From Bifidobacterium bombi DSM 19703 (GTDB taxonomy: Bacteria > Actinomycetota > Actinomycetes > Actinomycetales > Bifidobacteriaceae), in assembly GCF_000737845.1 (NCBI RefSeq), contig NZ_ATLK01000001.1:992001-1056000 (forward strand): a stretch of 64,000 nt of DNA, read 5' to 3'. How positions within the stretch are numbered: the first letter of the stretch is position 1; each line of letters starts with the position of its first letter. The notes below the pieces were generated by a model that saw only the letters and a program-made list of their open reading frames with translations, did not search any database and was not told the DNA's origin. The translations under genes were made by a program, and so were the position numbers. This document shows, in pieces, positions 37,499-45,103 of the stretch.

Positions 37499-37809
37499 TT
37501 AACCGACCATCTCCTCGTATATGCGCCTGCATTCAGGGCATACAGGGTACTTCGAAGGGTCATGTTTGGGCTTCCATATCTTGCCGCACAAAGCCACGAC
37601 CGGTCTACCAGTCAGACGCGATTCCTCAAGTCTTCCCTTGGTCACGTAATGAGCGAATCTGTCGGCGTCCCCGTCATCGCTCGTCTGCCCTCGCTCCTCC
37701 GTCTTCGGCCGCTCAAGAACGGCGGTGCCGCTTCATGATAAGGGGAATCGGGATTCGCGGGCGCCACGCCCGTGTCCTCGTCGCATACCGCCGGAGAGAG
37801 ACGCGCCAT
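37499..37809 (-). pseudogene. DUF3039 family protein, frameshifted
   Basis: Read on the minus strand, the downstream frame encodes SGTAVLERP, FAHYVTKGRLEESRLTGRPV, VALCGKIWKPKHDPSKYPV and CPECRRIYEEMVG, the full core of the small actinobacterial DUF3039 family with its Cys pair. That frame meets a TGA directly before SGTAVLERP and has no start codon. The other frame supplies a plausible N-terminus, MARLSPAVCDEDTGVAP...DSPYHE. One added base at GAAGC (about 37733-37737) would fuse the two into a 103-residue protein, the usual size. The function of the family is unknown. The gene is either broken or carries a sequencing error. Confidence 0.75.
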
Positions 37810-38060
37810 GTCGCTGAAACGCAAGGCCACCAACGAAGACGCCTTTGAAGAAACCGCCGACCTGCCGGCAATGGAAACCACCATAAGACCACTCCCCTCC
37901 ACGAAGCCGAGGCCACACCCGAAAAACGCAACCATCTGCATTCATCATACCTGCCGGTGTTGTCTTCACGCATGCTCGCGGCGAATGGACGCGAACGGGA
38001 AGTCGACGGGGAAACAGAACGAACACAACGGCTGAACGCATGGTTATCAGCCTTGCGCGC

Positions 38061-38075
38061 TATCCTTAAGACATG
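38061..38075 (+). promoter_or_regulatory. possible leaderless start of coaD
   Basis: TATCCT (38061-38066) lies 6 nt before the coaD ATG (38073) and there is no ribosome site. This spacing would put the transcription start on the A of the ATG. No clear -35 accompanies it. Confidence 0.35.
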
Positions 38076-38594
38076 ACTATAGCAGTGTGCCCTGGTTCAT
38101 ACGATCCGGTGACGGCCGGCCACTTGGACGTGATCGAACGCAGTGCGCGCATATTCGGCCAGGTGCACGTTTTGGTGGCGGTGAATTCAGCGAAGACACC
38201 GCTATTTTCGCCGCAGACACGAGTCAAGGTGATTCGCAGGGCCCTGCAGGATGACGGATACCCCGATGTGACGGTGACGTTCACACACGGACTGGTCACC
38301 GATTATTGCACACAGGTCGGCGCCACCACGATCGTCAAAGGATTGCGCCAGAACGGCGATTACGAGGCGGAGCTGGGAATGGCTCTGGTGAACCGCAAGC
38401 TATCAGGGGTCGAGACGATGTTCCTGCCGGCTGACCCCGTCCTGGAACACATCTCAAGTTCCATCGTCAAGGATGTGGCCCGGCATGGAGGCGACGTTAC
38501 GGGCATGGTTCCCGACTGCGTGGTTCCCATGCTTCAAAACGCCTTGAAGCGAACGGACACCGATGACATAGGAAGCAACGACGACAACGAATGA
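38073..38594 (+). CDS. coaD: phosphopantetheine adenylyltransferase
   Basis: CoaD transfers AMP to 4'-phosphopantetheine, the penultimate step of coenzyme A synthesis. The 173-residue protein has the nucleotidyltransferase motif [15 protein letters not shown] (T-x-G-H), [13 protein letters not shown] and the C-terminal [10 protein letters not shown]. No Shine-Dalgarno site is present. It heads the cluster coaD, sepIVA-like, DUF177, rpmF, rnc. Confidence 0.97.
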   Translation: MTIAVCPGSYDPVTAGHLDVIERSARIFGQVHVLVAVNSAKTPLFSPQTRVKVIRRALQDDGYPDVTVTFTHGLVTDYCTQVGATTIVKGLRQNGDYEAELGMALVNRKLSGVETMFLPADPVLEHISSSIVKDVARHGGDVTGMVPDCVVPMLQNALKRTDTDDIGSNDDNE

Positions 38595-38604
38595 AAGGGG
38601 TATC

Positions 38605-39543
38605 ATGCCCGAGAACATCAGCACAGGCGGCGATGAGGCCGATGAGGACATCACCAACGAGAGCAAACCGGTGAAGGCCACGGGTAATGAACAGGACGCA
38701 GCTTCGTCGGACCGATACCCCGAGGCCATGAACGAGGACGGCACAGGCACCGGAAGCTTCGAGCCCGGCATCCAAGATCGTGACGAGGAGGATTCCGGTG
38801 ACATCACCCAGTCCCACCAAGTCATCCCTGAACCCATCGATGCGGGCACATCACGGGAAACCCCGGTCAATGGCAAGCCCCCACTGCCCATTTCAGCCGA
38901 AGATCTGCCTGATCTGAGGGAAAACGGCGATGACGACGAGGCGACGCAGGATCCGCAGCTTCGCAGGAACAGAGATGAATTCACCACTGTCTACGATGTG
39001 ATCGACGAGCTGGACAGCATGGTCGAAAATGCGAAGTCGGGAATATTCAGCCCCAACATGGCCCACATCGACCGCGCCGAATTCTCGCAGAGACTCGGGC
39101 AGCTGAAAACAATGCTTCCCGTGCAATTGGAACGCGCTTCCTCCCTGATGCGCGAGGCCGAACGCAGGCTCACCAACGCACAATCGCAGGCAAAATCCAT
39201 CGTTTCCAAAGCGCAAAGCACAGCAGCACAAATCACCAAGGAAGCCGAAGAGCAGGCACAATTCCTGGCGGGTCACGAGCGTGTCACACAACTGGCCCAG
39301 GAACGGGCACGCACCATCGTCGGTGAGGCACAGGAAAAATCGGAGAAACTCACTAACGGTGCGAACGACTACTGCATCGATGTCATGAAGAATCTACAGG
39401 AACAACTGGCGAAATACGCCAGCGACGTCAACAATGGCCTCACTGTTCTCAAGGAGCGCGAGAACGAAGCGTCTCAACGCCTTTCCACGACTCAACGGCA
39501 AACCCTTTCGAGCGAGGTGAAAAACCGCAACGGCGATGCGTGA
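38605..39543 (+). CDS. sepIVA: SepIVA-like (DivIVA-related) coiled-coil protein
   Basis: A 312-residue protein. The first 125 residues are acidic and low-complexity; from EFTTVYDVIDELDSMVENA onward it is a long coiled coil rich in Ala, Gln and Glu (SLMREAERRLTNAQSQAKSI). The same gene order (coaD, this gene, DUF177, rpmF, rnc) holds the septation factor SepIVA in mycobacteria, and the DELDSMVENAKS start resembles that family. A role in septum or envelope growth is therefore likely but inferred. AAAGGGG precedes the ATG, and its end overlaps the frame of the next gene by 8 nt if that gene starts at 39536. Confidence 0.7.
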   Translation: MPENISTGGDEADEDITNESKPVKATGNEQDAASSDRYPEAMNEDGTGTGSFEPGIQDRDEEDSGDITQSHQVIPEPIDAGTSRETPVNGKPPLPISAEDLPDLRENGDDDEATQDPQLRRNRDEFTTVYDVIDELDSMVENAKSGIFSPNMAHIDRAEFSQRLGQLKTMLPVQLERASSLMREAERRLTNAQSQAKSIVSKAQSTAAQITKEAEEQAQFLAGHERVTQLAQERARTIVGEAQEKSEKLTNGANDYCIDVMKNLQEQLAKYASDVNNGLTVLKERENEASQRLSTTQRQTLSSEVKNRNGDA

Positions 39544-40408
39544 ATCAAAACCCGTCGTGCAGCATGGGCGCTTGTGGACGAGACCGACATGGACGGCAGC
39601 CGAACACCTACCGAACGGTCACTTCGCCTCACGCCATGAAGCTGTCAGGGAAATGCGCGACGTGTGCGTCGATATGGAAAATATCATCGTACACGACGAA
39701 GAATGCAGAAGAACAATGCAGAAAGAAAGCGAATCACTTATGCGATCACACCAGGAACAGGATTCAGGGCAAGGCGGACGCATCCGTCCGGACAGTTCCC
39801 CTTGGGCGTATGCCGTGGGGCAGGTGTCCTCAAGGCCGGGCCAGAGTCAGACGGTGGATGCTCAATTCCCCGCACCGAGCGGCATCGGTGATGCAATCGT
39901 CGGTGTCAAGGAAGGCGACATCGTCACAGTGAACGGCTCATTCGATTCGATTTCCGATGGGTTGGTTTTCACTGGGACGTTCGACGCTCCGGTACATGCC
40001 GAATGCACCCGCTGCCTCAAACCGATTGACCGAGGCTGGAACATGGACGTCACCGCGTTCTTTCCTTATGACGCCGCTTCGCTTTCTGCGCGCCAACGAC
40101 CGGGTGGCAGACAGACCGCAAAGGACGAATTCGACATCATCGATGGTGAGGACGAATCCGAGGACGTGTACCCCTTGAGCTCCGATGGTGAATACGCCGA
40201 TTTCGAAGCACTGTTACGCGACACACTCGTGGAGGGACTACCACTGCAGACGTTGTGCAGGCCGGATTGCCTGGGATTGTGCCCACAGTGCGGCATCAAT
40301 CTGAACGATGCGCCGAATCACCACCATGAGACAGTGGACGACCGGTTCTCGGTGCTGGCCGAGCTGAAGGACAAGCTGAAGGAAGACACCACGACCGACG
40401 GGCGCTGA
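39536..40408 (+). CDS. yceD: DUF177 (YceD-like) protein
   Basis: The C-terminal 190 residues are a typical DUF177 protein: [17 protein letters not shown], then the acidic [14 protein letters not shown] stretch, [17 protein letters not shown] and the Cys motif [17 protein letters not shown]. It is encoded directly before rpmF, as in most bacteria, and is thought to work in 23S rRNA or large-subunit maturation. The longest frame gives 290 residues; the first 80-90 do not look like the family. The real start may be a later ATG (39716 or 39737), so the N-terminus is uncertain. Confidence 0.85.
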   Translation: MRESKPVVQHGRLWTRPTWTAAEHLPNGHFASRHEAVREMRDVCVDMENIIVHDEECRRTMQKESESLMRSHQEQDSGQGGRIRPDSSPWAYAVGQVSSRPGQSQTVDAQFPAPSGIGDAIVGVKEGDIVTVNGSFDSISDGLVFTGTFDAPVHAECTRCLKPIDRGWNMDVTAFFPYDAASLSARQRPGGRQTAKDEFDIIDGEDESEDVYPLSSDGEYADFEALLRDTLVEGLPLQTLCRPDCLGLCPQCGINLNDAPNHHHETVDDRFSVLAELKDKLKEDTTTDGR

Positions 40409-40557
40409 CACGGCAGCGGCCGCCCAACACCACGCCCCATTGCAAGCAAAGGCACGGGCACACGGCGCACAAACCGAGACATGTTCTCATTTGTACCGGG
40501 TCCACATTAGACTATACTTCGCTTAAGCACGTAAGTTCGAACGAATTGAGGATTATC

Positions 40558-40752
40558 ATGGCACTGCCAAAGTACAAGACTTCGCGAGCCAACACGCATA
40601 CCCGTCGCTCCGCCTGGAAGGCGCAAGCGGTGAAGACCATGGCTTGCCCCAATTGCGGGGCTCCGACCAAGGCCCACATGGCCTGCCCGAGCTGCGGTTC
40701 CTATAACGGCCGCGTGTACCGTGAGGCGATCAGCTCTACGCTCAGCAAGTGA
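40558..40752 (+). CDS. rpmF: 50S ribosomal protein L32
   Basis: A 64-residue L32 protein starting [18 protein letters not shown], with two Cys pairs (CPNCG and CPSCG) forming a zinc ribbon. This is the zinc-binding form rather than the zinc-free paralogue. GAGG lies 6-7 nt before the ATG at 40558. Followed by a strong hairpin. Confidence 0.98.
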   Translation: MALPKYKTSRANTHTRRSAWKAQAVKTMACPNCGAPTKAHMACPSCGSYNGRVYREAISSTLSK

Positions 40753-40778
40753 GCGGACCGCTTGAATAATTGCGAATA

Positions 40779-40832
40779 GCATATATGAGAGGGCCCTGCC
40801 ATCGACGGGTGGCAGGGCCCTCTCATATATGC
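40779..40832. terminator. 23-bp perfect hairpin after rpmF
   Basis: Arms 40779-40801 and 40810-40832 are perfect reverse complements around an 8-nt loop; the core is GAGAGGGCCCTGCCA. It lies 26 bp after the rpmF stop. There is no T run beyond the arm, but the AT-rich outer part (GCATATAT / ATATATGC) could act in its place. The symmetry would allow action in both directions. Confidence 0.8.
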
Positions 40833-40987
40833 TGCACCGCCACGCGATGGATGCAAGACATGTCATGAGCCCGGAGACCATACACCAAAACGCGCCCGTC
40901 ATCTTTGCCACCGACATCCGCCGGCAGGCGATATCATCGATACGGACGAACACGGACGGAAGACTGCGCCCCTGATAATCGAAAGCG

Positions 40988-41821
40988 ATGAGTATGACCA
41001 AGAACCATGAACCACAACGCACGAACCCACATACGTCGACGAACGGTCAAGCCGACGCTCACGCCACCGGCCGCAACGACCCCGATAGACCCGCTGCGGA
41101 CCGCGCCACGACCGATGCCTTGTTCGCACGACTGGGAACGACGCTGCAACCCGATCTACTGGTCCAGGCGCTCACGCACCGCTCGTTCTCACACGAGCAT
41201 GAAGGAGTGCCGAACTACGAACGGCTCGAATTCCTCGGTGACGCCGTACTTGAGCTCGTGGCGACGGAAACCTTGTACCGCGAACATCCCGATATGAGCG
41301 AAGGCCAACTTGCCAAGATGCGTGCGGCGGCGGTCTCGGAGGACGCGCTTTCACAGATCGCACGCGAAAAATTGCAGATAGGCCCCTACATATTGCTGGG
41401 TCGTGGCGAAGCCGAAGACGGCGGCGCGCAGAAAAGCTCGATTCTGTGCGACATCGTGGAATCGCTTATCGGAGCGACATTCGTGGAACACGGAATCGAA
41501 GAGGCAAGGCGTGTCGTCCACCGGCTCGTCGACGACACATTGGCTCAGGTGGCTACGGAAGGACCAGCGCTTGACTGGAAAACCTCCTTCACCATCAAGG
41601 CGCATGAGATGGGGCTGGGAGAAACCTGCTACCGCATGGCTGTCGGCGGCTCGCAGACCTCGCCGCAATTCACCGCCGAAGCGATGGTGAGTGGATCGGA
41701 TGAGGTATTGGGCAAAGGCACCGCAAGCAGCAAACGCAAGGCGCAGCTCAAGGCGGCGCAGATGGCATGGATTGCCCTCGATGAACGGCGTGACGGTCAC
41801 GACCACGGGGACAAACACTGA
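40988..41821 (+). CDS. rnc: ribonuclease III
   Basis: RNase III cuts double-stranded RNA in rRNA precursors and mRNAs. The 277-residue protein has the signature ERLEFLGDAVLELV with the catalytic Glu and Asp, the second acidic set in LCDIVESLIGATFVEHG, and a C-terminal dsRNA-binding domain (DWKTSFTIKAHEMGL to SKRKAQLKAAQMAW). An N-terminal extension of about 45 polar residues precedes the fold. The ATG at 40988 has only a weak site (GAAAG). Confidence 0.96.
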   Translation: MSMTKNHEPQRTNPHTSTNGQADAHATGRNDPDRPAADRATTDALFARLGTTLQPDLLVQALTHRSFSHEHEGVPNYERLEFLGDAVLELVATETLYREHPDMSEGQLAKMRAAAVSEDALSQIAREKLQIGPYILLGRGEAEDGGAQKSSILCDIVESLIGATFVEHGIEEARRVVHRLVDDTLAQVATEGPALDWKTSFTIKAHEMGLGETCYRMAVGGSQTSPQFTAEAMVSGSDEVLGKGTASSKRKAQLKAAQMAWIALDERRDGHDHGDKH

Positions 41822-41842
41822 GGCACCACAAGGGCGGTGCCT
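41821..41842 (+). terminator. hairpin at the rnc stop
   Basis: AGGCACC (41821-41827) pairs with GGTGCCT (41836-41842) around an 8-nt loop, directly after the rnc stop; only TTCC follows. A weak terminator. Confidence 0.45.
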
Positions 41843-42124
41843 TCCGACAAACCATCGCCACCGGACGAGTCATCCATCAAATCCGTCTTCGGTCCGTCAT
41901 CAATCGGTAGCGCATTTTCGTCCAGCGGTCCGTTCGGGCATGCTGACCAGCATTCGAAACGAGAGTACTGCACACCTTCCAGGCCATATACCATTGCTTC
42001 TCATCGGGACCCGGCACCACACGGGGGACGTATACGACATCGCGGGCAATATGAACGTCGCATTGGTGCCGACGTCAAGTCGCACTGAATCCGAAGTCCT
42101 GTTTGCGCAGAGAGGAATGAGACC
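41843..42124. other. leader region upstream of ilvB
   Basis: About 280 bp before ilvB. I looked for an attenuator with a branched-chain-rich leader peptide and for a T-box and found neither. The promoter is not identified. GAGAGGA before the ilvB ATG is the ribosome site. Confidence 0.4.
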
Positions 42125-44146
42125 ATGGCAAACACAGCTCCATTGCAAACATTGCGCGCCGTGGCGCGACCTGAAGGCAAGACCAGGGAGACCGACGACG
42201 GCCAAGGCGAGCATATGACCGGAGCCCAGGCCCTCGTACGCACGTTGGAGGATCTGGGCGTGCTCGACGTGTTCGGCATCCCCGGGGGCGCCATTCTTCC
42301 TGTATACGACGAAATCAATCCGGACACCAAGTTTCGTTTTGTACTGATGCGCCACGAGCAGGCCGCGGGACATGCGGCTGAGGGTTATGCCGTATCCACC
42401 GGAAAGGTGGGCGTATGTCTGGTCACCTCAGGCCCCGGAGCCACGAACATGGTCACGCCGATCGCCGACGCGAATATGGATTCGGTCCCTTTGATGGTCA
42501 TCACCGGTCAGGTCGGGGTGGACGCCATCGGTACCGATGCCTTTCAAGAATCCGACACCGTGGGCATCACCTACCCGGTCGCAAAGCATTCCTATCTGGT
42601 CACCGATGCCAACGACATCCCTCGCGTGCTCTCGGAAGCCTATTACGTTGCCCAAAGCGGCAGACCTGGTCCTGTGGTCGTGGACCTGACGAAAACCGCG
42701 CAGGTGGGGACGCTGAATTACACCTGGCCGCAACGGCTCATCCTGCCCGGATACCATCCCACCACGAAGCCGCACGGGCACGGACTACAGGAGGCCGCGA
42801 CGCTGTTCGGACGTTCGTTCCGACCCGTACTTTATGTGGGTGGCGGAGCCGCCCGATCCAACGCAGGGGCATTGGTGAAACAGCTGGCAGACCTCACCGG
42901 GGCCCCGATAACCACCACATTGCCGGCGCGCGGCATCGTCCCTGACAGCGACCCAAAGAACCTCGGCATGCTCGGCATGCACGGCACCGTTCCAGCAACG
43001 GCCGCCGTGCAACGATGCGACCTGCTCGTGGCCATAGGCGCACGATTCGACGACCGTGTGACCGGCAAACTGAGCGCCTTCGCCCCAAGCGCCAAGGTGG
43101 TGCACATCGACATCGATCCCGCGGAAATAGGCAAGCGCCGCCAGGCTGACGTGCCCATCGTAGGTGACGTGAGTGAGGTACTCGAAGGCCTCATCGATGC
43201 CATCAAGGAAGAACAGGAACGCCACGGCAAACCCGACCTAGGCGCTTGGTGGAAGATCATCGATGGCTGGCGCACCGACTACCCATCCACGTTCGCGGAA
43301 CCGACCGACGGGTCATTGGCTCCTCAATGGGTCGTCCAACAGCTTTCACAGCAGTGCGCACAGGACACGATCTGGGTCTCCGGCGTCGGCCAGCACCAGA
43401 TGTGGGCCTCGCAGTTCATCGACTTTGAGAACCCGCATTCCTGGATATCGTCCGGAGGCCTGGGAACCATGGGATTCGGCCTTCCGGCCGCCATCGGCGC
43501 AAGTATCGCGCAAAGCGACGTTCCTTCGACGCAACGAAACGGAAACGCAGCAAACCAGACAAACCCGGCCAACCCAGCAAACCAGACGAACCGTACTCTC
43601 GCGCATCGACGGCCGGTGTGGCTCATCGATGGCGACGGCAGCTTCCAGATGACTTCGGAGGAACTCGCCGCCGCGGTCCTCGACGGCGCTCCGGTCAAGA
43701 TAGCCATACTCGACAACTCGGTTTACGGCATGGTCCGTCAATGGCAGACCCTGTTCTACGGTCAGCATTACTCCCAAACCAACCTCCAGGAAAGCGAGGG
43801 TGGTTTCGCAGCGCAGGACATCGTTCGGAATGGACAGGCCACGGCGAACTGCCCTGACGGCCTGACGGGCATACCCGATTTCGTGAAGCTGGCGGAGGCA
43901 TACGGATGCGTCGGACTGCGGGCGCGAACGAAGGACGAAGCAGTCGAGGCCATACGGCGGGCCAACGCGATTGACGACAGACCCGTGCTCGTCGATTTCA
44001 TCGTATGGAAGGATGCCATGGTGTGGCCCATGGTCGCGGCGGCCGCATCCAACGACGAAGTGACCTATAAACCAGGAGTGCAGCCACTGCTGCGCCGCAA
44101 CACGCACAACGTCCAGGACGAGACCACGCAGGAGGCTACATCATGA
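42125..44146 (+). CDS. ilvB: acetolactate synthase large subunit
   Basis: The catalytic subunit makes acetolactate or acetohydroxybutyrate from pyruvate for valine, leucine and isoleucine. The 673-residue ThDP enzyme has the activating Glu in RHEQAAGHAAEGYA, the FAD-domain GARFDDRVTGKL, and the ThDP/Mg site IDGDGSFQMTSEEL with NSVYGMVRQWQ. It is about 60-80 residues longer than most. One reason is an Asn/Pro/Ala-rich loop (about residues 471-490) just before the ThDP motif, encoded by an imperfect 27-nt duplication. The ATG at 42125 follows GAGAGGA. Its end overlaps ilvN by four bases (ATGA), so the subunits are translationally coupled. Confidence 0.96.
   Translation: MANTAPLQTLRAVARPEGKTRETDDGQGEHMTGAQALVRTLEDLGVLDVFGIPGGAILPVYDEINPDTKFRFVLMRHEQAAGHAAEGYAVSTGKVGVCLVTSGPGATNMVTPIADANMDSVPLMVITGQVGVDAIGTDAFQESDTVGITYPVAKHSYLVTDANDIPRVLSEAYYVAQSGRPGPVVVDLTKTAQVGTLNYTWPQRLILPGYHPTTKPHGHGLQEAATLFGRSFRPVLYVGGGAARSNAGALVKQLADLTGAPITTTLPARGIVPDSDPKNLGMLGMHGTVPATAAVQRCDLLVAIGARFDDRVTGKLSAFAPSAKVVHIDIDPAEIGKRRQADVPIVGDVSEVLEGLIDAIKEEQERHGKPDLGAWWKIIDGWRTDYPSTFAEPTDGSLAPQWVVQQLSQQCAQDTIWVSGVGQHQMWASQFIDFENPHSWISSGGLGTMGFGLPAAIGASIAQSDVPSTQRNGNAANQTNPANPANQTNRTLAHRRPVWLIDGDGSFQMTSEELAAAVLDGAPVKIAILDNSVYGMVRQWQTLFYGQHYSQTNLQESEGGFAAQDIVRNGQATANCPDGLTGIPDFVKLAEAYGCVGLRARTKDEAVEAIRRANAIDDRPVLVDFIVWKDAMVWPMVAAAASNDEVTYKPGVQPLLRRNTHNVQDETTQEATS
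43548..43592 (+). repeat. imperfect 27-nt in-frame repeat in ilvB
   Basis: An 18-nt unit (CAGCAAACCAGACRAACC) occurs at 43548-43565 and 43575-43592, one mismatch, offset 27 nt. It encodes an ANQTN-PANP-ANQTN stretch inserted in a surface loop of IlvB. Confidence 0.75.
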
Positions 44147-44697
44147 GCGATTACCCCGCTTCACAGGAAGGCTCACGCCGCCACACCCTTTCAGTGCTCG
44201 TGGAGAACAGACCCGGTGTACTCGCACGGGTGGCGGGCCTGTTTGCCCGCCGTGCCTTCAACATCAACTCGCTCTCCGTCTCCCCCACCGAGCGCGATGA
44301 CATCTCCCGCATCACCGTCACCGCAGATGTGGCGCAGGCGCCGCTCGAACAGATCATCAAACAGCTGAACAAACTGCTTCATGTCCTCAAGATCGTGGAT
44401 CTGGACGGTTCCACAACGGTGGAACGCGAGATGGTGCTCATCAAAGTGGCGGTCGATTCCTCCAACAGATCCGATGTATTGGAGTTGGTGCGCATGTTCC
44501 GCGTCCGGGTCGTGGATGTACACACCCAATCGCTCACCATCGAGGCAACGGGCGGCGAAGATAAAATCGAGGCGCTCCTGGAGATGCTCGGGCAATATGG
44601 AATCATCGAGCTTGTGCGCAGCGGTGCCGTCGCCATGACACGTGGACCCCACGCACTCAGCGAAAAAGTGGTGGGGTCGCAAATCAAAGGAAGGTGA
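44143..44697 (+). CDS. ilvN: acetolactate synthase small (regulatory) subunit
   Basis: A 184-residue regulatory subunit with an N-terminal ACT domain (HTLSVLVENRPGVLARVAGLF, RRAFNINSLSVSPTE) and the C-terminal ALS_ss domain. The ACT domain binds valine for feedback inhibition and activates IlvB. The ATG overlaps the ilvB stop (ATGA). Confidence 0.96.
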   Translation: MSDYPASQEGSRRHTLSVLVENRPGVLARVAGLFARRAFNINSLSVSPTERDDISRITVTADVAQAPLEQIIKQLNKLLHVLKIVDLDGSTTVEREMVLIKVAVDSSNRSDVLELVRMFRVRVVDVHTQSLTIEATGGEDKIEALLEMLGQYGIIELVRSGAVAMTRGPHALSEKVVGSQIKGR

Positions 44698-45103
44698 CTC
44701 CGCCTCCTTTCAAGTGTGACTATGACACAACTGGCGTCTCCAGTGGGGAAACCGGGGCGCGCATAGTCGGATGCCATTTCGGTGACTCCTGCTCCTCGAC
44801 TTCGGTCAAGTTCGCATACCCCGCCTCGTACATCGCGACGACATTGCGGCAAGGACATCGAACCCGACGCTTAGCCGGATTGGCTTCGTGACGCTGTTTT
44901 GGCCGGTTGTCCCGACCTTCGCCTTCGTCCCCGCCCTCGACCATCGATACAACCCGCCGGCCACGAAACCACTCATTTCGGCTGGCGGTGCAAGGCACAA
45001 TACGCCATGCGAGTACTTGAAACCCGACCGCTGCCCGCCGCGAGCTACAGCGGTAGCTTAGCGGGCATAAACAGGCGTTTGGAAATCAGGATGCGGGAGT
45101 TGC
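44698..45103. other. ilvN / ABC-F intergenic region
   Basis: 406 bp between convergent genes. The only clear structure is a stem at 45032-45067: TGCCCGC/GCGGGCA outside and AGCTAC/GTAGCT inside, around AGCG. It could end transcription from either side, but has no T run. A 92-codon frame on the minus strand (44720-44998) has no ribosome site and no family resemblance; I do not call it. Confidence 0.5.
45032..45067. terminator. two-part hairpin between ilvN and the ABC-F gene
   Basis: Outer helix TGCCCGC (45032-45038) / GCGGGCA (45061-45067) and inner helix AGCTAC (45043-45048) / GTAGCT (45053-45058) with a 4-nt loop and an asymmetric internal loop. It is 36 bp past the ABC-F stop (minus strand). 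Confidence 0.45.

Noticed and set aside
44720..44998. A 92-codon minus-strand frame between ilvN and the ABC-F gene
   Set aside because: No ribosome site, no known family, and no conserved motif; left as intergenic.
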